The notes below the pieces were generated by a model. That model did no database searches and had not been told where the DNA came from. It worked only from the letters and a program-made list of their open reading frames with translations. A stretch of 64,000 bases of DNA from Sphingopyxis sp. H115 (GTDB lineage Bacteria > Pseudomonadota > Alphaproteobacteria > Sphingomonadales > Sphingomonadaceae): assembly GCF_001468465.1 (NCBI RefSeq), contig NZ_LNSA01000013.1:1-64000 (forward strand), in the 5' to 3' direction. This document shows positions 34,808-43,608 of the stretch, piece after piece (positions within the stretch are counted from its first letter, which is position 1; each line of letters begins with the position of its first letter). Made by a program: the position numbers and the translations under genes.

Positions 34808-35506
34808 ATGACTGAACTCTACGCAGATCCCGAAAATCCGGTGCTTCCAAAAAGCACGTTTCAGCTCGACCTGAAGCGAGCTGCCCTCGTGGTGATCGAT
34901 CCGCAGAACGACTTCTTACATCCCAGCGGTGTGAGCTGGCCGTTCTTCGGCGAGAGCGTTGTCGAGAACAACACCGTGTCGCACATCGGCCAACTGTTCG
35001 AAGCCGCGAAGGCAGCGGATATCACCGTCGCCATCTCGCCCCACTTCTACTATCCATGTGACCATCATTGGCAGTTTGGCGGTCCACTGGAAAAGACCAT
35101 GCATGCGATCAACATGTTTGGTCGCAAAGGCCAGTTTACCGTGGAGGAATTCGAGGGATCGGGCGCGGATTTCCTCGAAGACTACAAAAAGTACATCCAC
35201 GACGGCAAAACCATCATTGCCTCGCCGCACAAGGTCTACGGCCCCGAGACGAACGACCTCATTCTCCAACTGCGCAAACAAGGTGTGTCACAAGTCATCC
35301 TGGCCGGCATGGCCGCCAATCTGTGCATTGAAGCGCATTTGCGGGAACTGATCGAACAGGGCTTCGAAGTGGTGGTCGTTCGCGATGCGACAGCCGGCCC
35401 TCGCGTTCCGGAGGGCGACGGCTACCTCGCCGCCCTGGTGAATTTCCGGTTCCTCGCGCACGGCCTTTGGACGACCGCGGAAACCGTCTCACAACTGAAG
35501 GGCTGA
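34808..35506 (+). CDS. Isochorismatase-like cysteine hydrolase
   Basis: A 232-aa member of the isochorismatase-like hydrolases with the catalytic triad D31 (VVIDPQNDF), K142 (SPHKVYGP) and C173 (AANLCIEAHL) plus the usual cis-peptide segment before the Cys. The family cleaves C-N or C-O bonds (isochorismate, N-carbamoyl compounds, biuret, nicotinamide); the substrate is not deducible here. GGAG lies 8 nt before the ATG. It sits between a TetR gene with matching operator and cyanase, so a role in handling a nitrogenous or electrophilic compound is plausible. Confidence 0.85.
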   Translation: MTELYADPENPVLPKSTFQLDLKRAALVVIDPQNDFLHPSGVSWPFFGESVVENNTVSHIGQLFEAAKAADITVAISPHFYYPCDHHWQFGGPLEKTMHAINMFGRKGQFTVEEFEGSGADFLEDYKKYIHDGKTIIASPHKVYGPETNDLILQLRKQGVSQVILAGMAANLCIEAHLRELIEQGFEVVVVRDATAGPRVPEGDGYLAALVNFRFLAHGLWTTAETVSQLKG

Positions 35507-35595
35507 GACGCCCGCACCTGCGCACATGTCCCTGTGGTCCCGGCATTGCCGGGACCGCATCCCGTTAGCGATCATCAAAGAAGGAGAACGGATCG

Positions 35596-36081
35596 ATGAG
35601 GCGTGAGGAACTGACCGAAAAGATATTGGACATCAAGCGCGAGCGAGGCTGGTCGTGGAAACACATCACCGGAGAGATCGGTGGTGTGTCCGAGGTGCTG
35701 ATCATCGGCGCTTTGCTCGGGCAGATGAAGCTGATCAAACCGCTCGCGAAGAAGGCTGCGGCGCTGTTCGGCCTGTCGGAGGCAGAAGAGCGTATGCTGA
35801 ACGAGGTGCCATATCGAGGCATGCCCATGCCGCCGACGGACCCCCTGATATATCGCTTCTATGAAATGGTGATGGTCAACGGCCCCGCGTGGAAGGCACT
35901 CATCGAGGACGAGTTCGGCGACGGCATTATGTCCGCAATCGATTTCGACATCACGTTCGAGCGTGAGCCGAATCCAAAAGGTGATCGAGTGAAGATCGGA
36001 ATGTCGGGCAAGTTTCTTCCCTATCGCTACTACGGAAGCGAGCAAGGCATTCCCGAATATGGCTATAAGGAACCCGAATGA
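35596..36081 (+). CDS. cynS: Cyanate hydratase (cyanase)
   Basis: A 161-aa protein matching cyanase over its length: N-terminal HTH-like domain (TEKILDIKRERGWSWKHITG) and the C-terminal catalytic domain with R87 and E90 in IYRFYEMVMVNG and S113 in FGDGIMSAIDF, with the same spacing as E. coli R96/E99/S122. It converts cyanate and bicarbonate to ammonia and carbon dioxide via carbamate, forming a decamer in the cytoplasm. No CynR/CynT neighbour; it follows the isochorismatase-like gene by 90 bp on the same strand. Strong AAGGAG before the ATG. Confidence 0.93.
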   Translation: MRREELTEKILDIKRERGWSWKHITGEIGGVSEVLIIGALLGQMKLIKPLAKKAAALFGLSEAEERMLNEVPYRGMPMPPTDPLIYRFYEMVMVNGPAWKALIEDEFGDGIMSAIDFDITFEREPNPKGDRVKIGMSGKFLPYRYYGSEQGIPEYGYKEPE

Positions 36082-36116
36082 TCGTTCGCCGGGGCTCCCT
36101 TGGGCCCTGCCGACGA

Positions 36117-36350
36117 TCAAGAGGAAGTAACGTGCCGCGCGCGACGTGCCTTGGCGAAGCCGCGATCGGTCGCGATGAAGCGTTCGATCATAGGCGCAAT
36201 CAGACGTGTTGGATCGGCGACCGGCTGGCCGGTCTCGCGGCCGTGAACCTCAGCGTAAGCGACAAGATCCCGATAGACCGTCGCCGGTAATTCCGCCGTC
36301 ACCTTCACGGGCTTGTCGTCGGCTATCATGCCGAGTTTCAACTTGGTCAC
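36117..36350 (-). CDS. DUF2274 protein at the end of the trb operon
   Basis: A 77-aa protein with a GTG start at 36350, one base after the trbI stop, using a GGAGG located inside the end of trbI. The sequence (TKLKLGMIADDKPVKVTAEL, DLVAYAEVHGRETGQPV) is the DUF2274 pattern regularly found directly after trbI in alphaproteobacterial trb operons. The predicted fold resembles RHH-type DNA-binding proteins. Its role is unknown; possibly operon regulation. Confidence 0.85.
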   Translation of the reverse strand: MTKLKLGMIADDKPVKVTAELPATVYRDLVAYAEVHGRETGQPVADPTRLIAPMIERFIATDRGFAKARRARHVTSS

Positions 36351-36351
36351 A

Positions 36352-37560
36352 TCAGCCTCCGTAGGGCTCGAGAATAAGATCACGGGTTACGATCACCCGG
36401 ACCGGGAATCCGGGTCGGATGGTGAGCGTCGGGGCGATGTTGAGCTGCCGCCGGATGATCTGCTGGCCTGCGTCGTTGATCGTGTCTTGGCCGCCGTTGC
36501 GGATCGCCTGGATCAGCCGGTCGTCATCATTGGTGGCCAGTTCGGCGCCGACGCTCAGGAGCGTCGAGAGACCGGCGGCCTTGGCGAGATCCCACCAGTG
36601 ATAGTCGACGCCGTCCTGCAGGCCGGCATAGCCCTCGGCGTCGGCGCCGGGCTGGCGCTCCAGCACGATGCTGCGGCCGTTCGGAAAGATCAGCCGATTC
36701 CACACGAGCAGGACGCGGCTCTGCCCGAACTGGACGTTGTTGTCATACTGGCCGATCACGCGCGTGCCCTGCGGGATCAGGAGGATCCGGCCTGTCGGGC
36801 TGTCATAAATGTTCTCGGTGACCTGGGCGGTGATCTGGCCCGGAAGGTCCGATCGAACGCCGGTGATGAGAGCGGCCGAGATGACGGCGCCGGCTTGAAG
36901 GATATTCGGAGAGGCCGGCGCGGCGATGCGGTCGGCCGCAACAGTGCGTCGGTCGACCGGCGCGTTGAGAAAGGCCTGCTGCCGATCTTGGGCGCTCGGC
37001 GTTGCCGGCGGCGGCGCGAGCCCGAGGCTGGCGAGGTCCGGTGGCGCCTGGTTCGGCGTGTTCGCCGTGACCGGCGCGGCATTGCGCGCCTCCGCCGCCG
37101 CGAACAGACGGCTGGTGCGGGCGGTCTCGATCTCCTGGAGCCGGCGCTGCTCCTCGGCGCTGAGGCCGGGCTGCGGAGCGGCGACGCCGGGATTGGGCAC
37201 GGGCTGGCCGCGGTTCTGGGCGCTGACGATCGGCCGGCCGAGGTCGCCCGGCAGCGGCGGGCCGAGCTGCGGCACGCTGCTATAGTCGCGCGGCAGGCCC
37301 TGGAGGCCATCCGCCGTGTTGCGGTTGTCGGTTGAATAAAGCTCCTCCGGCGCCCGGCCGCCGTTGCGAGTCTGGAGCGCATAGACCAGCGCACCGCCGA
37401 TCCCGAGGCTGGCGACCAGGCCGAGCCCGGCGAGCACCTTGCGCGACAGCCGCGTCACGCGCGGCGCATCCGCGCGCAGCCGCATCGGCGCTGCCGCTTC
37501 GGGCGCCGATCCGGTCAGCGGCGCGGCCGCATCCTCTCCCTCGTTCCGGTCTTCGCTCAC
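36352..37560 (-). CDS. trbI: Conjugal transfer protein TrbI (VirB10-like)
   Basis: A 402-aa VirB10-family protein spanning the envelope in the type IV secretion core complex. One membrane anchor at about 40-62 (KVLAGLGLVASLGIGGALVY), a long Pro/Ala/Gln-rich periplasmic linker, and the C-terminal beta-barrel domain from about 210 (ITAQVTENIYDSPTGRILLI, then PQGTRVIGQYDNNVQFGQSR). Normal length. Overlaps trbG by 4 bp. Confidence 0.92.
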   Translation of the reverse strand: MSEDRNEGEDAAAPLTGSAPEAAAPMRLRADAPRVTRLSRKVLAGLGLVASLGIGGALVYALQTRNGGRAPEELYSTDNRNTADGLQGLPRDYSSVPQLGPPLPGDLGRPIVSAQNRGQPVPNPGVAAPQPGLSAEEQRRLQEIETARTSRLFAAAEARNAAPVTANTPNQAPPDLASLGLAPPPATPSAQDRQQAFLNAPVDRRTVAADRIAAPASPNILQAGAVISAALITGVRSDLPGQITAQVTENIYDSPTGRILLIPQGTRVIGQYDNNVQFGQSRVLLVWNRLIFPNGRSIVLERQPGADAEGYAGLQDGVDYHWWDLAKAAGLSTLLSVGAELATNDDDRLIQAIRNGGQDTINDAGQQIIRRQLNIAPTLTIRPGFPVRVIVTRDLILEPYGG

Positions 37561-38585
37561 GACGCCGGCCTCCCGTCGGTGCGGGTGATCCGGACACGCT
37601 TCTGATTGTCGCCGGAGCCGAACCGCAGCTCGGCGGCGGCGAACAGCCGGTCGACGATCATGTAGTTGGTGCGGACGCGATAGTTGACCAGCTCCGACGT
37701 CTTGCCCTCCGGGCCGACGACGAACAGCGGCGGCATCTCGCCCTGGCCGACGCCGCGTGGGAATTCGATGAAGACTTGCCGGCCGTCGTCATAGGCCCGC
37801 AGCGGCCGCCATGCAGCACGGTCGCCGGTCACCTCGTAGCGGAAGTTCAGCCGTGCGAGATCGACGCCGGTGGCCACCGGCTGGGTGGCCTGCGCCTCGG
37901 CATTCTGCCTGCGGAGCGCGATGAGCTGGTCCTGCGGATACTGCCACGAGACCGAGGCCATATAGGTCCGCTCGGTCGAGCGCAGCTCCATATGGTAGGT
38001 GCGTAGATTGGTGTTGATGACCAGGTTGGTCATCAGATCCGCGCGCGTCGGCTTGACGAGGATATGGACCTGCAGCGTCGCGCCGGCGCCGCTCTGCGTG
38101 TCGCCGATAATCCAGCGGACCGTATCGCCGGCCGCGACCGGCCCTGAGCCGACGAGCTGCTCGCCGGGTTGGAGCGCAATGTCGGTGATCTGCCCGACGG
38201 CGGTGTAGACCTGATAGAGCGCCCCTTGCGTGAAGGGATAGACCTGCATCGAGTTGATGAAGCCGTCGCGCACCGGCTGAATACGGGCGGCGGCGTTGGC
38301 CTGGTTGACGCGCGCGGTGGGATCGGCCGGCTCCGGAGCGCGGCGCGATTCCTCGACCGGCTTCATCTGACCGGGCAGCGGCAGCGGTCGCGGCAGCTCG
38401 ACGACCCGGACCGGCGCGGGAGGATCGACGGTCTGCACGGCGGCCGGAGCGTCGTCGTAGCTGATTTCCGGCGGCGGCGTCGCGGTGGCGCAGCCGGCGA
38501 GCGCCGTCGCCGACAGCAGCAAAGCCGCAAATGTCTGAATGCGCAAAGCCGGCCTTCCGGCTTTACGGAAATACGGCTTTGTCAT
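37557..38585 (-). CDS. trbG: Conjugal transfer protein TrbG (VirB9-like lipoprotein)
   Basis: A 342-aa outer-membrane core component. The lipoprotein signal ends in L-A-G-C (C32). The C-terminal VirB9/CagX domain includes YRVRTNYMIVDRLFAAAELR near the end, and the N-terminal half holds Pro-rich sequence. ATG 38585 overlaps the trbF stop (ATGA). With TrbI it forms the outer-membrane complex of the mating channel. Confidence 0.9.
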   Translation of the reverse strand: MTKPYFRKAGRPALRIQTFAALLLSATALAGCATATPPPEISYDDAPAAVQTVDPPAPVRVVELPRPLPLPGQMKPVEESRRAPEPADPTARVNQANAAARIQPVRDGFINSMQVYPFTQGALYQVYTAVGQITDIALQPGEQLVGSGPVAAGDTVRWIIGDTQSGAGATLQVHILVKPTRADLMTNLVINTNLRTYHMELRSTERTYMASVSWQYPQDQLIALRRQNAEAQATQPVATGVDLARLNFRYEVTGDRAAWRPLRAYDDGRQVFIEFPRGVGQGEMPPLFVVGPEGKTSELVNYRVRTNYMIVDRLFAAAELRFGSGDNQKRVRITRTDGRPAS

Positions 38586-39265
38586 TGCCCCAGCTCCCGT
38601 GACCATGAGATTGCGTTGACGTAGATCCCCAAGGGATTGGCCCGCAGCCGGTCGGCATTGCGGGGAATCTGGACGACGATCGTGAGGATCGCGGTCCAGC
38701 GCGTGGTGTCGGCGAGCTGGCCGTTCTCATACCGGCGCTCCGTCCAAGCGACGCGGAACGAGTCCGGCGACGCACGGATGACGCTCGAGACATCGACGGC
38801 GATCTGCTGGCGGCCGACCTTGGTGAAGGGATCGTTCGAGCGCGCGTAATCGTTGAGTGCGGCCGCGCCGCGATCTGTCGTGAAGTCGTAGGCGCGTAGC
38901 CAGTTCTGGCGGACGATGATCGCGTCGGCTGGGATCGAGCGGACCTGCTCGATGAAGCGCGCCAGGTGGAAGGCGATCTGCGGATCGGTCGGCTGGTAGT
39001 CGGCGGTCGCAGGCGCAATCGCTTGCGCCTGGCCGAGCCGGTCTGTCTGCACCACCCATGGCACGACGGTTCCCCGAGCTGACTGCCAGACCAGCGCAGC
39101 GGCGAAGCCGGCGCTGAGGAACAGCGATCCGAAGGCCATATAGCGCCAGTTCCTCGCCTGGACGCGGGCCGAGCCGATACGGTCGTCCCAAACCTGGGCG
39201 GCGCGCTGATAAGGGGTCTCGGGCTCGGGAGCCTTTCCGTAATGCGTAGAGGGTCTTCGGAACAT
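38582..39265 (-). CDS. trbF: Conjugal transfer protein TrbF (VirB8-like)
   Basis: A 227-aa bitopic inner-membrane protein: cytoplasmic N-terminus, a membrane segment at about 40-60 (WRYMAFGSLFLSAGFAAALV) and a periplasmic VirB8 domain (WVVQTDRLGQAQAIAPATAD, RWTAILTIVVQIPRNADRLR). Overlaps trbL by one base and trbG by 4 bp. Confidence 0.9.
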   Translation of the reverse strand: MFRRPSTHYGKAPEPETPYQRAAQVWDDRIGSARVQARNWRYMAFGSLFLSAGFAAALVWQSARGTVVPWVVQTDRLGQAQAIAPATADYQPTDPQIAFHLARFIEQVRSIPADAIIVRQNWLRAYDFTTDRGAAALNDYARSNDPFTKVGRQQIAVDVSSVIRASPDSFRVAWTERRYENGQLADTTRWTAILTIVVQIPRNADRLRANPLGIYVNAISWSRELGQ

Positions 39266-40620
39266 CAGCGGTCGCTTTCAGAGAGGTTGATGGAAGAGCC
39301 GCCGCCATGGCTGTCGCCGCTGCGGACGGCATGGACGGTGGTGGAAACGGCGTGGCTCATCTGCTGGGAGCGTTTCATGCGCTGGGCCCAGGCGGGCGGC
39401 GTGTTTGAATTGCCGGCGGCGGGCGCGGCCTCGTCTGAGCCGCCGCCGATGGTGCCCATGGTCGAGGAGCCGCCGGTCGCCTCGAAGGCGGACTTGGCGC
39501 CCTCCGAGAAACTGGAGCGCATGCTTTCGGTCGAGCGTTCAGCGGCGCGGCGGAGCGGCGATGTTGCAGCGGAACCGGCGGCCCGGGCGACGCCGCCCAG
39601 GCCACTGGCCACACCTGAGGCGCCCGACTGCCCTGCGGCGCCCAGGCTGTAGGCGGTGGAAGCGCCGCCCGCGAGGGCGGCGCCCCCGCGAGCGGCGGCG
39701 GCCGCGCCTCCTGCCAGCGCGGCTCCTCCGGACGCCACCGCTCCAACCGTGGCGGCGCCTGCGGCGACCATGCCGCCCGCGGCTAGGCCGGTTCCGATGG
39801 CGGCGCCCGCGCCGAGCTGGGGTCCGCCAGAGACGAGACCGTTGGCGATGCCCGGACCGAAGATGCCAAGACCGAGCAGCGTCAGCGCCGCGAGCACGAT
39901 GGCCATGGCCTGATCGATGGTGGGTGTTGCCCCGCCGAAGCCGGCGGTGAATTCGGAAAACAGGCTCGACCCGATGCCGATGATGACGCCGAGGACGAGC
40001 ACCTTGATACCTGAGGAGATGACGTTGCCAAGCACACGCTCGGCCATGAAGGCGCTCTTGCCGAACAGCCCGAACGGGATGAGCACGAAGCCCGCCAGCG
40101 TGGTGAGCTTGAATTCGATCAACGTCACGAAGAGCTGGATGGCCAAAATGAAGAAGGCCAACAGCACCAGCGCCCAGGCGAGCAGCATCACCGCGATCTG
40201 GATGAAGTTCTCGAAGAAACTCCAGTAACCCATGAGATCGGATATGGAATCGAGCAGTGGCCGGCCGGCATCGAGGCCGGTCTGGGCGACGCGGCCGGGC
40301 CGCATCATGTCGGCGACGGTGAAACCGGTGCCGGAGGCTTTCAGGCCGAGGCCAGCAAAGCTCTCGAAGATGATGCGGGCCAGGTTGTTCCAATTGCCGA
40401 TGAGGTAGGCAAAGACGCCGACGAACAGCGTCTTCTTCACCAGGCGCGCCATGATGTCTTCGTCGGCGCCCCAGCTCCAGAACAGCGCGGCGAGCGTGAC
40501 GTCGATCACGATCAACGTCGTGGCGATGAACGCAACTTCGCCGGAGAGAAGCCCGAAGCCGCCGTCGATGTAGCGGGTGAAAACTTCCAGGAAGTGGTCG
40601 ATGACGCCGGTGCCGCCCAT
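39265..40620 (-). CDS. trbL: Conjugal transfer protein TrbL (VirB6-like)
   Basis: A 451-aa polytopic inner-membrane protein (VirB6/TrbL family) with at least six hydrophobic segments in residues 25-260 (for example LVLLAFFILAIQLFVTLIEF). Residues 275-360 are an Ala/Gly-rich low-complexity stretch, and the C-terminal tail is polar and Ser-rich, as usual for TrbL. It forms part of the inner-membrane channel. Confidence 0.9.
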   Translation of the reverse strand: MGGTGVIDHFLEVFTRYIDGGFGLLSGEVAFIATTLIVIDVTLAALFWSWGADEDIMARLVKKTLFVGVFAYLIGNWNNLARIIFESFAGLGLKASGTGFTVADMMRPGRVAQTGLDAGRPLLDSISDLMGYWSFFENFIQIAVMLLAWALVLLAFFILAIQLFVTLIEFKLTTLAGFVLIPFGLFGKSAFMAERVLGNVISSGIKVLVLGVIIGIGSSLFSEFTAGFGGATPTIDQAMAIVLAALTLLGLGIFGPGIANGLVSGGPQLGAGAAIGTGLAAGGMVAAGAATVGAVASGGAALAGGAAAAARGGAALAGGASTAYSLGAAGQSGASGVASGLGGVARAAGSAATSPLRRAAERSTESMRSSFSEGAKSAFEATGGSSTMGTIGGGSDEAAPAAGNSNTPPAWAQRMKRSQQMSHAVSTTVHAVRSGDSHGGGSSINLSESDR

Positions 40621-40624
40621 GATC

Positions 40625-40996
40625 TCAGCGCGCCTCGTTCGTGTGGGAGTCGACGGCCGGCACGGGCTCCTTGACGATGGGCTCGCGCGTGACCGGCGGA
40701 TTCTGCGGGATGTCCTGCGGACCGGGCGCCTGCGGCGCCGGCTGCGACGGCGTGAGGAAGCGGTCGCGGTTCTCCGCCCAGGTCTGCAGGCACTCGCTGT
40801 CGCTGGTGCCGGCCTCGCCGAGCCGCTGGCAGCGGCGCAGCTTTGCCTTCAGCGGATCGGCCGCCGCTTCCGCGGGCACCGCGATGCTGCGGTAGATCGG
40901 CGGCTCGTCCTTGCGGGCGAGTTCGATGGCGGTGGCGGTGACGGCGAAGGTCACGAAGAAGATGGCGCCGATGCGCGCGAGGATCTTTCCGTCCAT
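40625..40996 (-). CDS. trbK: Putative entry-exclusion protein TrbK (TrbK-alt type)
   Basis: A 123-aa protein with one N-terminal membrane segment (ILARIGAIFFVTFAVTATAI), conserved Cys residues in the middle (KLRRCQRLGEAGTSDSECLQ) and a Pro-rich tail. The position between trbJ and trbL and the R-R-C-Q ... C-L-Q-x-W-A-E-N-R pattern match the alternative TrbK family of alphaproteobacteria. It would block redundant entry of the same plasmid; the function here is by family. Confidence 0.85.
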   Translation of the reverse strand: MDGKILARIGAIFFVTFAVTATAIELARKDEPPIYRSIAVPAEAAADPLKAKLRRCQRLGEAGTSDSECLQTWAENRDRFLTPSQPAPQAPGPQDIPQNPPVTREPIVKEPVPAVDSHTNEAR

Positions 40997-41006
40997 CGTC
41001 GCGCCC

Positions 41007-41771
41007 TCAGTTGCCGTTCTGGAACATCTGCGCGTTGCCGGGCTGGTAGCCCGAGCCGGGCGTCAGGAAACGGCGGCGCTGCTCGCGGCCCTGTTCGGCG
41101 GCCGCCGACCGCTCGGCTTCGGCGAGCGCCTGGGAACGGCCGTTCGCCGAGACGACGGCGGTCAGGTCCGCGAGCTGCTGGGCCTGGAGTGCGAGAAGCT
41201 GGTTGCCCGCCTGGGTGGCCTGCAGCGCGCCGGTGGCGCCCTGGCTCTGGCCGACCAGCGCCGACATCTGGGTGCGGTTGGTGTCGATGTTGCCGACCAC
41301 GCCGGCCTGGACGCGCATGGCGTCCTGAAGGCCGGAAACGGTGTTGTTCCAGCGCTCTTTCGCCTGGGCGATGAGCTGCTGATTGGACGCGCTCATCGAG
41401 GCGCTTCCGGCCCCGTAATTGGTGCGGAACGCCTGATCGATGTTCTGGACATCGTAGGCGATGCGCTGCGCCTGCTGCAGAAGCTGTTGGGTGCGCTGGA
41501 CCGATTGCTGGAGCTGTTGCAGCGAGGAGAACGGCAGGCTCGCGAGGTTGCGGGCCTGGTTGATCAGCGAGGTGGCCTGGTTCTGGAGCGAGGTGATCTG
41601 GTTGTTGATCTGCTCCAGCGAACGCGCCGCCGTCAGGACGTTTTGAACGTAGTTCGTCGGGTCGTAGACGATCCATTGCGCCGAGGCCGGCGCGACTAGC
41701 ACCGGCGACGCAGACAAAGGGATGGCGAGGACGGCGGCGGTGATCGCCGCGCGGGGAATGCGCAGTTTCAT
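41007..41771 (-). CDS. trbJ: Conjugal transfer protein TrbJ (VirB5-like)
   Basis: A 254-aa periplasmic protein with a cleavable signal (cut expected after A31, ASA-Q), followed by IVYDPTNYVQNVLTAARSLE, the classic TrbJ opening, and long Gln-rich amphipathic helices (QQLQQSVQRTQQLLQQAQRI). VirB5-type minor pilus component or mating-channel tip protein. ATG 41771 overlaps the end of trbE' by 4 bp; a longer start at 41819 lies in trbE'. Confidence 0.9.
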   Translation of the reverse strand: MKLRIPRAAITAAVLAIPLSASPVLVAPASAQWIVYDPTNYVQNVLTAARSLEQINNQITSLQNQATSLINQARNLASLPFSSLQQLQQSVQRTQQLLQQAQRIAYDVQNIDQAFRTNYGAGSASMSASNQQLIAQAKERWNNTVSGLQDAMRVQAGVVGNIDTNRTQMSALVGQSQGATGALQATQAGNQLLALQAQQLADLTAVVSANGRSQALAEAERSAAAEQGREQRRRFLTPGSGYQPGNAQMFQNGN

Positions 41772-42167
41772 GGCAGGCTCTCCAGGTTGGTGAGGTCGGG
41801 AATGAGGTCGACCGCCCATGTCGCGCCGCGCAGCCGCAGCCAGGCGGCGAGGAATCCCTTGCGGCCATGCTCGGTGACGATGCGGTCTATGGCGGCCTGG
41901 TCGGTCTTCGACGAGGCGGCGCAGAGCGCCAGCGCGACGTCGGACAGGCCCAGCTCGAACAGGCGATTGCCTCGGCGGGACTGGCAGTAGTAGTCGCGCT
42001 TGGGCATCGCCCGCGCGAGGATCTCGATCTGGCGCGAATTGAGCCCGAAGCGCTGATATATCGCCGTGATCTGCGGTTCGATCGCGCGCTCGTTCGGCAG
42101 TAGCAGCCGGGTCTGGCAGCTTTCGATGATGGCTGGCGCGATCGCCGAGCCGTCGATGTCGGAAAGC
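41768..42167 (-). pseudogene. trbE: trbE, 3' fragment (VirB4-type ATPase), cut by the IS3 element
   Basis: The frame runs from the IS border at 42167/42168 to a stop at 41768, giving about 133 residues: LSDIDGSAIAPAIIESC, RLLLPNERAIEPQITAIYQR, FGLNSRQIEILARAMPKRDY and the terminal WLRLRGATWAVDLIPD, the C-terminus of TrbE. The family is normally about 820 aa; the ATPase core and Walker motifs are missing and no other part of trbE is in the window. Without it, and without trbB/C/D, this secretion system cannot be complete here. Confidence 0.88.
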
Positions 42168-42241
42168 TGTCCGTCGTCAGAACATTTGGCACAGGTCGCG
42201 GCGTAAATTAGCGGAGTGCGGGCCTCGTCTGTTGTTGGGTT

Positions 42242-43222
42242 TTAGGCGGCGAGCTTACGGTGTTGCAAGCGCCGATGTTCAATGGTCTGTCGCTTGATCC
42301 TTTCGCGTTGTTTGATGATGGCTGGTGCCCTGCCGAAGTAGGCGTCTGCGGGCGTCACGTTGTTTAGGCTCTCGTGGTATCGGCGGTGGTTGTAGTGCTC
42401 GACGAAGGTCTCGATCTGGGCCTCAAGGTCGCCGGGCAGGAAGTAGTTCTCGAGCAGGATGCGGTTTTTAAGGGTCTGGTGCCAGCGCTCGATCTTGCCC
42501 TGGGTCTGGGGGTGCATCGGGGCGCCGCGCACGTGGCTCATCTTGTTGGCCTCGATGTATTCAGCCAGTTCGCCCGCGATGTAGCTGGGACCATTGTCGC
42601 TGAGCAGCCGGGGCTTGTGCAACACCGTGGCGCTGTCGCATCCGGATGCGACCAACGCTACATCCAGCGTGTCGGTCACATCCTCGGCCCGCATGTTGGT
42701 GCACAACTTCCAGGCGATGATGTAGCGCGAGAAGTCGTCGAGCACGGTGGAGAGATACATCCAGCCCCACCCGATGATCTTGAAGTAGGTAAAATCGGTC
42801 TGCCACATCTCGTTCGGCCGGGTCGTCTTGGTATGGAACGCATCAGCCGCTTTCACCACGACGTATGCCGGGCTGGTGATCAGATCGTGGGCCTTGAGCA
42901 GGCGGTAAACCGTAGCTTCGGACACAAAGTATTGGCGCTCATCGGTAAATCGCACCGCCAGTTCGCGCGGTGACAGCTCGGACTGCTCCAGCGCCATTTC
43001 GACGATCTGGTCCTGCACCTCGGGCGCGATCCGGTTCCACACCCGGCCTGGAGCCGATGGCCGATCCGCCAACGCCTCCGGGCCGCCTGCGAGGTAGCGG
43101 TCATACCAGCGGTAGAACGTCCGCCGGGCGATGCCGAGTTGGTCCAGCGTTCGCTTGGCAGGCAGGTGGGACTGCTCGACGATCCTGATGATCTCGAGCT
43201 TCTCGGATGCGGGATACCTCAT
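42242..43222 (-). CDS. IS3-family transposase OrfB (DDE catalytic domain)
   Basis: 326 aa from ATG 43222; the -1 frame continues upstream to 43294, allowing an OrfAB fusion. HTH region (RTLDQLGIARRTFYRWYDRY), then the rve integrase core with the DDE residues in WQTDFTYFKI, LLSDNGPSYIAGEL and the Glu of QGKIERWHQTLKNR. The C-terminal YHESLNNVTPADAYFGR is typical. Intact. Confidence 0.92.
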   Translation of the reverse strand: MRYPASEKLEIIRIVEQSHLPAKRTLDQLGIARRTFYRWYDRYLAGGPEALADRPSAPGRVWNRIAPEVQDQIVEMALEQSELSPRELAVRFTDERQYFVSEATVYRLLKAHDLITSPAYVVVKAADAFHTKTTRPNEMWQTDFTYFKIIGWGWMYLSTVLDDFSRYIIAWKLCTNMRAEDVTDTLDVALVASGCDSATVLHKPRLLSDNGPSYIAGELAEYIEANKMSHVRGAPMHPQTQGKIERWHQTLKNRILLENYFLPGDLEAQIETFVEHYNHRRYHESLNNVTPADAYFGRAPAIIKQRERIKRQTIEHRRLQHRKLAA

Positions 43223-43608
43223 TCTTCGTCGCCCCCATCCGCGATCATGCTTTTTTTGAGCAAACGGTTTTCCAGCGTCAGGTCGGCCACGCATTCCTTC
43301 AGGGCGCGGGCTTCGCGGCGCAGATCCTGCACCTCGCCAGTGGTCGCGGCACGGGCGGTATCACCGGCCAACCGGCGCTTACCTGCTTCCATAAACTCCT
43401 TCGACCAAGTGTAATACAGGCTCTGGGCGATGCCTTCCTTGCGGCACAGCTCTGCGATGCTGTCCTCACCACGCAGGCCGTCCAGCACGATGCGGATCTT
43501 TTCTTCGGCAGAGAAATGGCGCCGGGTTGCTCGGCGGATATCCTTGACCACCCGCTCAGCTGGGGCCTTCTTGGGAGGGGATTTTTTCACGGAGGGTTGG
43601 GTCTTCAT
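43219..43608 (-). CDS. IS3-family OrfA (HTH_Tnp_1 protein)
   Basis: 129 aa, basic N-terminus (KKSPPKKAPAERVVKDIRRA), then the transposase_8 HTH (HFSAEEKIRIVLDGLRGEDS, IAELCRKEGIAQSLYYTWSK) and a leucine-zipper-like C-terminus. The CTC-AAAAAAA-GC run at 43251-43257 (reverse strand) is a likely programmed -1 frameshift site giving OrfAB; alternatively OrfB is re-initiated at the ATGA overlap. The start at 43608 excludes an upstream extension into the end of the element. Confidence 0.9.
   Translation of the reverse strand: MKTQPSVKKSPPKKAPAERVVKDIRRATRRHFSAEEKIRIVLDGLRGEDSIAELCRKEGIAQSLYYTWSKEFMEAGKRRLAGDTARAATTGEVQDLRREARALKECVADLTLENRLLKKSMIADGGDEE

Noticed and set aside
36313..37335. 340-codon forward frame antisense to trbI
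   Set aside because: Arg/Gly/Asp-rich shadow of a recognised VirB10-family gene.
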